Assembly: GCA_958433005.1 (NCBI GenBank) | Contig: CAUAWV010000042.1 | Location: 1 to 17,495 of the forward strand | Length of the DNA: 17,495 bases | Source: an uncultured Collinsella sp. | GTDB taxonomy: Bacteria > Actinomycetota > Coriobacteriia > Coriobacteriales > Coriobacteriaceae | Reading direction: 5' to 3' | Part shown: positions 1 through 5,616 of the stretch, piece after piece | Layout: the number at the start of each line of letters is the position of its first letter | Position numbering within the stretch: position 1 is the stretch's first letter | Program-made: the position numbers and the translations under genes | Notes under the pieces: generated by a model | The model's input: the letters and a program-made list of their open reading frames with translations, nothing else | Database searches by the model: none | What the model was told of the DNA's origin: nothing

Positions 1-10
1 GAGGGACTGG

Positions 11-1144
11 ATGCAGCATTCGAATCATCGCACCGCAGCGCTCATTGCGTCGAAGCCGGCTCGTATCATCACGAGCGCCGCGCTCGCCGTTGCGCTGACG
101 GCCACGCCGATGCTCTCCCCCGTTGCGGCGTATGCCGCCTCGCAGGCAACGCAGGACCAGCTTTCCGCAGCCCAGCAGAAGATCGAAGCCGCCACGAGCG
201 CCTACAACGACGCCCGCACCAAACTCGATGACCTGCAAAAGCAGATTGACTCCAACGAGGCAAGCATCGAGGAAATCGAGGCTAAGCTTCCCGAGCAGCA
301 GGCCAAGGCAAGCTCCGCCATGCGCGATCTGTACAAGTATCAGAAGGGCACCAATCCCATCGTGAGCTTCCTGGTCAATGCGCAGAGCCTGGGTGAGTTC
401 ATCACGACCTGCAAATACACCAACCAGATCACGAGCTCGAGCGTCAACGAGATCGAAGAGCTCAATAATATGCAAACCGAACTCGAGCAGAACAAGGCCG
501 AGCTCCAGCAGGCCAAGTCACAGCTTGAGGCAGAGCAGAAAAACGCCGAGGATGCGTTGGCTCAGGCCCAGCAGCTCCGCAGCGAGGCGCAGGCAAAAGC
601 CGAGCAGGAAAATGCCGCCGAGCTTGCCAAGCTTGAGGCCGATAAAGCCGCTGCCGCCGAAAAGCTCTCGGGCGAGGGCGTGAGCGGCAGCAATTCCAGC
701 AGCCAGGCCACCAACACCAACACCACCATCGACACCACGGTGAACAACGCCAATACCGGTAGCTCCGATTACGATTCGTTCATCAATGAGTGGACGAGCC
801 GCATCGACAATTATCTCGCCGGCTCCCCCATGGCAGGCCAGGGCTATAACTTTGCCGTCGCCGCTTGGAATACCGGTGTCGACCCCCGTTGGTCCCCCGC
901 CATCGCCTGCATCGAGAGCACCAAGGGTGCTTATTGCGCCAATTCTTACAACGCCTGGGGCTGGAGCGCCCGTGGCGGCGGTTGGCGCAGCTTTGGCAGC
1001 TGGAGCGAGGGCATCTCCGCTCACGTTGCCTATCTGGGCGCCAATTACGGCTCCACCCTTACCCCGGCAGCGGCCAAAAAGTACTGCCCGCCCACGTGGC
1101 AGGACTGGTACAACAAAGTCGCCGCTCAGATGAACCGCATCTAA
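11..1144 (+). CDS. Secreted coiled-coil cell-wall protein with C-terminal lysozyme-like domain
   Basis: The 377-residue product begins with a Sec signal peptide: basic start, hydrophobic stretch around residues 20-40, and likely signal-peptidase cleavage after AYA at residue 42. Residues 45-220 are rich in Ala, Gln, Glu and Lys with heptad character, resembling the coiled-coil N-terminus of CwlO/PcsB-type peptidoglycan hydrolases. A Ser/Thr/Asn-rich linker (about 220-250) leads to a C-terminal domain (about 254-377) with the segments IACIESTKGAY and NAWGWSARGGGW. These resemble lysozyme-like or glucosaminidase-like folds, in which the Glu of IES would be the catalytic acid. No NlpC/P60 Cys-His motif is seen. 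The likely role is cleavage or remodelling of peptidoglycan outside the cell; this is inference. The ATG is preceded by GAGGG at suitable spacing, which supports this start only 10 bases into the window. The gene ends at a strong terminator shared with the convergent kinase gene. Confidence 0.8.
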   Translation: MQHSNHRTAALIASKPARIITSAALAVALTATPMLSPVAAYAASQATQDQLSAAQQKIEAATSAYNDARTKLDDLQKQIDSNEASIEEIEAKLPEQQAKASSAMRDLYKYQKGTNPIVSFLVNAQSLGEFITTCKYTNQITSSSVNEIEELNNMQTELEQNKAELQQAKSQLEAEQKNAEDALAQAQQLRSEAQAKAEQENAAELAKLEADKAAAAEKLSGEGVSGSNSSSQATNTNTTIDTTVNNANTGSSDYDSFINEWTSRIDNYLAGSPMAGQGYNFAVAAWNTGVDPRWSPAIACIESTKGAYCANSYNAWGWSARGGGWRSFGSWSEGISAHVAYLGANYGSTLTPAAAKKYCPPTWQDWYNKVAAQMNRI

Positions 1145-1154
1145 GTGCAACTGC

Positions 1155-1183
1155 AAAGGGCCCCAATGGGGCCCTTTTCTTTT
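1155..1183 (+). terminator. Intrinsic terminator between convergent genes
   Basis: A 10-bp stem (AAAGGGCCCC / GGGGCCCTTT) with loop AAT is followed by TTTTCTTTT. It lies 10 bases after the stop of the secreted protein and overlaps the stop of the convergent kinase gene. The T-rich tail is strong only on the plus strand. Confidence 0.9.
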
Positions 1184-2591
1184 AGGTAGCGGAGGTATCG
1201 ACGACGCCGGTCGCATTGGCAACCGCGACTATGACGATCATGCATAGGAGCAGCACACCCAATGCCTTGAGCCAGAGTTTCGCGAGTTTCTTGCCGCGAT
1301 AGCTGTCGAGCAGTGCGAATCGCCGACGAAGACGGCGCTTATCGAGCAGCGCAAAATGCATAAGCACCATAAGGCCATCGACAAAGAAAAAATACTCGAT
1401 TACGAGAAGCCACGTCGGGTAGCTTTGGTTTGCTCCCGTGGGGTGAAAGACGGCAAAGTGACTTCCGGCAAAGAACACAAGCAGCGAGAAGCAGACGAGC
1501 GTATTCCAAATGCGCCCCAGAGACTCCGGAACGCGAGAGAGCAGACCGCATGCAGCGGAGGCGGCAGGCCTAGGAAGCCCTGCGGGGTTCTGGAGCCCTT
1601 GGGGCGTCAGCTCCGTCTCCGATGCCGGATTACGGACAGGCGCAGGCGCAGGGGGCCGCACGGGGCGACTCAGGTCGTATGCCGCGCGCGTCGCCCGTCC
1701 CAATGCCTCCGCACTCGCAAAACGCTTGGCCGGGTCGAGCGCCATCGACATGCAGACGGCATCGGCAAGTGGAGTGGGAATGCCACGCGCCTCGCATTGC
1801 TCGCGCATGTCGAGCCCTGGTTTAGGGTCGACTCCCGTCAAGCAGAAGAACAACAGGGCGCCCAGTGCGTAGACGTCGCTGCGCACACTCGTCTGCCCAA
1901 ACCCATACTGCTCGGGCGGCGCATAGGGTCGCGTGCCAAACTTGACGGTGTCGGCATCGGCACCATCGCGCCATACGCGCGCGATCCCCAAGTCGATAAT
2001 CACCAGCGACGAAAACGTCAGGCCCTCATCGAGCGTACAGTTCGCACCCGTCACGATGATATTCGACGGTTTGAGGTCGCGATGGATCACCGGCGCCGAC
2101 GTCTCCCCCGCCATTGCAAAACCGGCGTGGAGCTCGCCCACGGCATCGCATAGGGCAGGATACAATTCACGCGCATAATCGGGGGTGGCTCCCAGACGGT
2201 CCACCAGCACCCCGAGCGTCTCCCCTTCGATGTATTCCATAACCACGTTGAGCTCGTCGCCCACACGACGACAATCGACGATTCTGGGCAGGTGCTCAAA
2301 ACGCCTGCCTGCCCGCTGAGCGGCAAACAGACGCTCGTATGCCCCGCCGATTTGAGCCGAGGCATCGATGCGTTTACGGACAAAGGGGCCGAGCAAACCA
2401 CCACCGGTTCCTTCAAAGTACACGAGCTCGGTTGTTTCAACGGACGAGCGCTTAAGTACACGCTCCACGCGATAGCTGTCGTCGCGATCGAGCGACGCCA
2501 GGTGCTCGGCAAGCGCTGCGGTCAGCTCGTCATCGAAATATGTTGGGGTCTGAGTATCCATAGCCTCCATCATAGCGCAGGGCGCAGACAC
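1182..2591 (-). CDS. Membrane-anchored serine/threonine protein kinase
   Basis: This is a Hanks-type Ser/Thr protein kinase. The catalytic domain spans about residues 40-310. It shows VRKRI (likely ATP-binding Lys, about 73), the catalytic loop HRDLKPSN starting at 170, DLG at 200-202 in place of the usual DFG, and the activation-loop end APPEQ at 224-228, then SDVYALGALLF. The glycine-rich loop near 60-68 is atypical. A Pro/Ala-rich linker leads to three hydrophobic segments in the last ~115 residues, so the kinase probably faces the cytoplasm. There are no PASTA repeats, unlike the PknB/Stk cell-wall sensors. The start is uncertain: the frame opens with GTG at 2591 without a convincing ribosome site, and an in-frame ATG at 2561 has GGAGG only two bases away. 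It is last in a minus-strand run with an HTH-like protein 68 bases upstream. Substrates are unknown. Confidence 0.88.
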   Translation of the reverse strand: MSAPCAMMEAMDTQTPTYFDDELTAALAEHLASLDRDDSYRVERVLKRSSVETTELVYFEGTGGGLLGPFVRKRIDASAQIGGAYERLFAAQRAGRRFEHLPRIVDCRRVGDELNVVMEYIEGETLGVLVDRLGATPDYARELYPALCDAVGELHAGFAMAGETSAPVIHRDLKPSNIIVTGANCTLDEGLTFSSLVIIDLGIARVWRDGADADTVKFGTRPYAPPEQYGFGQTSVRSDVYALGALLFFCLTGVDPKPGLDMREQCEARGIPTPLADAVCMSMALDPAKRFASAEALGRATRAAYDLSRPVRPPAPAPVRNPASETELTPQGLQNPAGLPRPAASAACGLLSRVPESLGRIWNTLVCFSLLVFFAGSHFAVFHPTGANQSYPTWLLVIEYFFFVDGLMVLMHFALLDKRRLRRRFALLDSYRGKKLAKLWLKALGVLLLCMIVIVAVANATGVVDTSAT

Positions 2592-2659
2592 CCCATGGCA
2601 TCCGCGCCCCGTTCGTTTGCATCCTTGTTCGGCAGCTCCGCCGGCTCAGATATCAGCCG

Positions 2660-3082
2660 CTAACTCACCGTCTCCTCGCCAAAGCGATACAGCTCCTCGT
2701 TGACCTTTTGAAGGCTGCACCCGCGATCGATGCAAAAGATGATAATCGCATCACGGCGATCCTTGCAGTTAAGGACGCTTACCCCGGCAGCCGTCAGTGC
2801 ACGGTTGGCCTCTTTGAGCGTCAGCGCCATCGCAAAGGCAATCTGCAGCACCTTATTGCGACTCGGATTGCGCGAACCAGTAAAGATCTGATAGCCAAAG
2901 GTCTCGTTGAGGTCGGCCATACGCACCACGCGAGAGCGCTCCAAGCCCTTTTCCTGCAGCAGCTGCTTCAGGTAGTCCGAAAGCGACGGGGCGGCAAAGT
3001 CGTGCTCCCTGATATAGCCATCGATGTTCGGCGCATCGAGAAGCTCATTGAGCAACTCCTCGGTCAGCTTTTTATCGGGCAT
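2660..3082 (-). CDS. Small helix-turn-helix-like protein encoded with the kinase
   Basis: The product has 140 residues and no signal peptide or membrane segment, so it is probably cytoplasmic. Residues 32-95 (from LSDYLKQLLQEKGLERSRVV through GYQIFTGSRNPSRNKVLQIA) have the pattern of an XRE/Cro-like helix-turn-helix: a helix, the turn GYQIFTGSRNPS, and a recognition-like helix. A further helical tail contains two cysteines. It could bind DNA or be a helical adaptor for the neighbouring kinase; the sequence does not decide between these. The start is supported by GGAGGTG eight bases before the ATG. It lies between the FxLYD-like membrane gene (32-base gap) and the kinase gene (68-base gap), all on one strand, which suggests one operon and a shared signalling job. 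The family name is not known to me; only the HTH-like pattern is claimed. Confidence 0.78.
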   Translation of the reverse strand: MPDKKLTEELLNELLDAPNIDGYIREHDFAAPSLSDYLKQLLQEKGLERSRVVRMADLNETFGYQIFTGSRNPSRNKVLQIAFAMALTLKEANRALTAAGVSVLNCKDRRDAIIIFCIDRGCSLQKVNEELYRFGEETVS

Positions 3083-3114
3083 ACGACTTCACCTCCCCCA
3101 GTGCATGCAACATG

Positions 3115-3558
3115 CTAGAAACCGCTTACGTCCGAACGCTCCCAGCTAGCAACCTGGTCGGGAGACACCGTACCCAGCGCCTCGAACTTCCAGGAGCCGC
3201 CCGCCTTCAGATGATTGGTGTTTGCAAGAGCCGTTCCAACCTGGTTGCCATCGGCATCATACAGAACATACTCAATCTGAATGTAGCTCTTTTCCTTGTC
3301 CGTGTTATTGGTCAGCGTGCCCGTGATCTTATAGGCAAACTGACTGGAGGTGTCTTCAGCCTCGTCAGCAATGGTATACGGTTCTTGCGGTTCTTTTTGC
3401 TCCTCAGCCTGCTGTGTCGCCTCGGCAGGTTTTGCCGAATCGCTCGCAGACGAATCGGTTGAATTGCCACCCATAGAGCCCACGGCACCGACGATAACCA
3501 GCACCACGATGACGCCTAGGACAATCTTGCCGATCGGCTTCTTTCCCTCTTTTGCCAT
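3115..3558 (-). CDS. Membrane-anchored FxLYD-like extracellular protein
   Basis: The product has 147 residues: a short Lys-rich cytoplasmic start, one transmembrane helix at about residues 10-29 (IGKIVLGVIVVLVIVGAVG), a Ser/Glu/Gln-rich spacer, and a beta-rich domain at 70-140. That domain has the order YKITGTLTNNTDKEKSYIQI, then VLYDADGNQVGT, then a Trp-containing strand. This is the layout of FxLYD-type domains, small Ig-like folds found outside Gram-positive membranes. The role is unknown; sensing or binding outside the cell is possible. The start is set by GGAAGGA seven bases before the ATG. It is the first gene of the likely operon with the HTH-like protein and the kinase, so it could be an extracellular partner of that kinase. 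The leader carries an inverted repeat ending at the ribosome site. Confidence 0.8.
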   Translation of the reverse strand: MAKEGKKPIGKIVLGVIVVLVIVGAVGSMGGNSTDSSASDSAKPAEATQQAEEQKEPQEPYTIADEAEDTSSQFAYKITGTLTNNTDKEKSYIQIEYVLYDADGNQVGTALANTNHLKAGGSWKFEALGTVSPDQVASWERSDVSGF

Positions 3559-3570
3559 TATTCATCCTTC

Positions 3571-3610
3571 CTACGATCCGGCTACCGCGCCGGCACACAG
3601 CACATCGTAG
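3571..3610 (-). repeat. Inverted repeat in the leader of the FxLYD-like gene
   Basis: CTACGAT and ATCGTAG (7 bp) enclose a nested CCGGC / GCCGG pair. On the minus strand the 3' arm runs directly into the GGAAGGA ribosome site. It could be a leader hairpin or an operator. No T-run follows, so it is not a terminator. Confidence 0.5.
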
Positions 3611-3675
3611 AAAGGATTGAACTTGAATTCATTAGCTGAGGGCTAAGGTTGCGGTAAACGGCCAATGCAGCTATC

Positions 3676-3711
3676 CAGACGCCGAGCAAACGCACTTTGC
3701 GTGACCGTCTG
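3676..3711 (-). repeat. Two-level hairpin after the small membrane protein gene
   Basis: CAGACG / CGTCTG enclose a second stem ACGCA / TGCGT. It starts 12 bases beyond the stop of the minus-strand membrane protein gene and could help end its transcription. There is no clear T-run, so an intrinsic terminator is not firmly supported. Confidence 0.35.
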
Positions 3712-3722
3712 CTAGCAGCGCA

Positions 3723-4046
3723 TCAACCCACCGTGACGGATTCCCCGGTAAAGGTGCTGATCATCAACAGGGCAAAGAACACCAGGTAGCTGACACTCAG
3801 CGGGTACGCAATGATCAGGAATACGACCCAGCCGACATTGGTTTTACCGTCGGCACGGCGTTGCCCGCGATTGCGGCAGAGCCAAATCGTCACGCCGATG
3901 GCGGTGATAAACAGTACGAGTGCCGCCGCAGCCAGCCCAGCAAGCACAAACATCACGCCAATGCTCACAGCGATGACCGGAAGTAGCAGCAAACCACACC
4001 CGCATCCACCCGGACTATATACGGCAGATTGCCGACGTCGCCTCAT
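3723..4046 (-). CDS. Small multi-span membrane protein
   Basis: The product has 107 residues starting MRRRRQSAVYSPGGCGCG. Two hydrophobic blocks follow: about residues 18-53, long enough for one or two spans, then a basic loop CRNRGQRRADGK, then about 70-102. The Arg-rich N-terminus should stay in the cytoplasm, and GGCGCG sits at the first membrane border. No family was recognised. The ATG at 4046 is chosen because the preceding gene ends ATGGAGTGACG, which places GGAG five bases before this ATG; a GTG at 4052 is open in frame but has no spaced ribosome site. The start therefore overlaps or abuts the stop of the M20 amidohydrolase, so the two are probably translationally coupled. A transport or anchoring role for the hydrolase is possible but unproven. 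Confidence 0.72.
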   Translation of the reverse strand: MRRRRQSAVYSPGGCGCGLLLLPVIAVSIGVMFVLAGLAAAALVLFITAIGVTIWLCRNRGQRRADGKTNVGWVVFLIIAYPLSVSYLVFFALLMISTFTGESVTVG

Positions 4047-4048
4047 CG

Positions 4049-5236
4049 TCACTCCATCACGAGCAATCGTTTGTAGACATCGAGGCCCTTGAGTAGGATT
4101 TCCTCGTCAAAGAGCATGGTATCGGTATGCAGAGCGCTCGTGGCATAGGCGGGGCAGCCATCCGAATCGCTCGGGTTTTCTTGACCCTCCGGCACGCCCG
4201 TGCCCAGGAGGAAGAACACGCCCGGCAGATGACGCTGATAGAACGCGAAATCCTCGGCGATTAGCAGTGGCTCGTCCACAAGTTGCAGCTCGGACAAGAC
4301 AGGCGCAATGTGGGCGAACAGCTCGGGGTCGTTATCGACCGGCGGATAGCCCTCGGCAAAATCGAGGTCATATGTGCAGCCCGTTGCGACGCAGGCATCG
4401 TCCAGCACGCGGCGCACGCCCTCGCGCGCGCGGTCGAACATGTCGTCCGTAAACACACGTAGGCTGCCGGCAACATGGGCCTCCCCCGCCACCGCATTGC
4501 AGACGGTGCCGGCCTGCAGCAGGCCGAACTTACCAATGCAGGGCTCGTCGACACCCAACTCGTCCATGAGCTCGCGCTCGGAAACCAAGAACTTGGCAGC
4601 CGCCAGCGCCGCATCGTGCGACTCCTCGACCGGAACGCCATAGGTCTTAGCGATATGGATGCTCGTGCCATGGATATGAATGTGTGTCTCACTCGAACGC
4701 GCCAGCAACGGACCGGAGCAGCTCGCCAACGTGCCGGCGGGCAGATCGGGCCACACGTGGAAGCCGAAGATGCGATCCACCCCGTAGCGCTCGAACACGC
4801 CGCTCTCGCACACCGTCTTGGCACCACCAGTCGTCTCCTCGGCCGGCTGAAACACAAAGAGCACATTGCGCTTAATGGCGCCCGGCTGCTCACGGATCGT
4901 ACGGTCGACAAAGGTTGCCGCCGAAAGCGCCATGGCCATGTGTCCATCGTGCCCGCAAGCATGCATCTTGCCGGGATGGGTCGAAGCGAACGCTGCCCCC
5001 GTTGCCTCGGCAATGGGCAGCGCATCCATATCGGCGCGAATCGCCGTGGCATGCGCGGCGCCAACGCCAGCGTCGAAGAAAGCGCAGACGCAGCCGGGGC
5101 ACGGATGGGTCACCTCGCAGGTGAGCGGTGCCAACACGCCCTCGATATAGGCGATCGTCTGCGGAAGATCAAAGTCGAGCTCCGGAATGCAGTGCAGGTC
5201 GCGACGATAACGACGGAGTTCTTGGAGCTCGGTCAT
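4049..5236 (-). CDS. M20 family amidohydrolase, candidate N-acetyl-diaminopimelate deacetylase
   Basis: The 395-residue enzyme belongs to the M20D (HipO/AmhX-like) metal-dependent amidohydrolases. Visible motifs are RADMDALPI (68-75), the metal-binding MHACGHDGHM (91-100), PAEE (131-134), His160 in FGFHVWPDLPAGT, the lid segment HGTSIHIAK, AEDFAFY, and the late metal ligand in ALHTDTM. Family members remove acyl groups from amino acids; the Bacillus enzyme of this family in the lysine pathway is N-acetyl-L,L-diaminopimelate deacetylase. That reaction is plausible here because the gene is divergent from lysA-dapA-dapB-dapH, and dapH makes the N-acetylated intermediate. A general hippurate- or peptide-type amidohydrolase remains possible. 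The start is at ATG 5236, not 5251: AAAGGA lies between the two and is well spaced only for the inner ATG. There is no signal peptide, so it is cytoplasmic. Confidence 0.85.
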   Translation of the reverse strand: MTELQELRRYRRDLHCIPELDFDLPQTIAYIEGVLAPLTCEVTHPCPGCVCAFFDAGVGAAHATAIRADMDALPIAEATGAAFASTHPGKMHACGHDGHMAMALSAATFVDRTIREQPGAIKRNVLFVFQPAEETTGGAKTVCESGVFERYGVDRIFGFHVWPDLPAGTLASCSGPLLARSSETHIHIHGTSIHIAKTYGVPVEESHDAALAAAKFLVSERELMDELGVDEPCIGKFGLLQAGTVCNAVAGEAHVAGSLRVFTDDMFDRAREGVRRVLDDACVATGCTYDLDFAEGYPPVDNDPELFAHIAPVLSELQLVDEPLLIAEDFAFYQRHLPGVFFLLGTGVPEGQENPSDSDGCPAYATSALHTDTMLFDEEILLKGLDVYKRLLVME

Positions 5237-5331
5237 AAAGGTTCCTTTCATAGGTGCGCGCCAGTTGTCATCTTATTGTGCCGCAAGATTGCCGCACCCT
5301 TATTTCCAGCATATCCCTGCATTTTTTAAAC

Positions 5332-5360
5332 GTTATATACGAATACTCTTGTTTGGTAAA
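5332..5360 (-). promoter_or_regulatory. Candidate promoter for the M20 amidohydrolase
   Basis: On the minus strand, TTTACC (5360-5355) and TATAAC (5337-5332) are separated by 17 bases. This would give a leader of about 90 bases before the ATG at 5236. It overlaps the plus-strand candidate promoter, so the two directions may interfere. Confidence 0.45.
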
Positions 5361-5377
5361 GTGCAACGTGGTAGGGT
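5349..5377 (+). promoter_or_regulatory. Candidate promoter for the lysine riboswitch and lysA-dapA operon
   Basis: TTGTTT (5349-5354) and TAGGGT (5372-5377) are separated by exactly 17 bases. Transcription would start near 5384, a few bases before the first riboswitch stem at 5389. The fit with the riboswitch start is the main support. Confidence 0.55.
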
Positions 5378-5388
5378 CGTTACCACTT

Positions 5389-5545
5389 GATAGAGGCGCG
5401 GGCACGAAGAACCGCGGGTGAGCCGGCAGGCTTTGACCCCGTGGGGAGGCGAAACCCGCCGAACTGGGCTTTTCGGGCACGAACAACCTGGTGGGCCTGC
5501 GGGAAACACCCGCAGGACTGTCTGCAGCAATGCGGGAGCGCTATC
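5389..5545 (+). promoter_or_regulatory. Lysine riboswitch (L-box)
   Basis: The 157-base element opens with GATAGAGGCGCG and closes with GGGAGCGCTATC, the conserved ends of the lysine riboswitch that pair to form P1. Inside are the conserved segments GCCGAA (5457-5462), CTGGGC and GGACTGTC, and a perfect 8-bp arm CCTGCGGG / CCCGCAGG (5496-5516). A final small arm, CTGCA / TGCGG, precedes P1. It lies upstream of lysA-dapA, as expected for lysine feedback. No intrinsic terminator lies between the aptamer and the ATG at 5617. Instead CGCTATCC in the 3' strand of P1 can pair with GGATAGCG at 5596-5603, next to the ribosome site, so control of translation is more likely than termination. The rest of the 380-base gap (5237-5616) holds the two promoters and this switching segment; no gene was seen in it. 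Confidence 0.88.
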
Positions 5546-5616
5546 CGGACATTGGGTCCACGCTATGCGGATTCGATGCGCAGATGGCGCCGTCTGGATA
5601 GCGAGGTTTACGGGAC

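Noticed and set aside
518..1222. A 234-codon minus-strand frame over the secreted protein gene
   Set aside because: It crosses the terminator and mirrors the real plus-strand gene; its low-complexity Gly/Ala/Val sequence has no domain.
5389..5545. T-box leader upstream of lysA
   Set aside because: The conserved T-box 14-mer and a terminator/antiterminator pair are absent, while the L-box motifs fit well.
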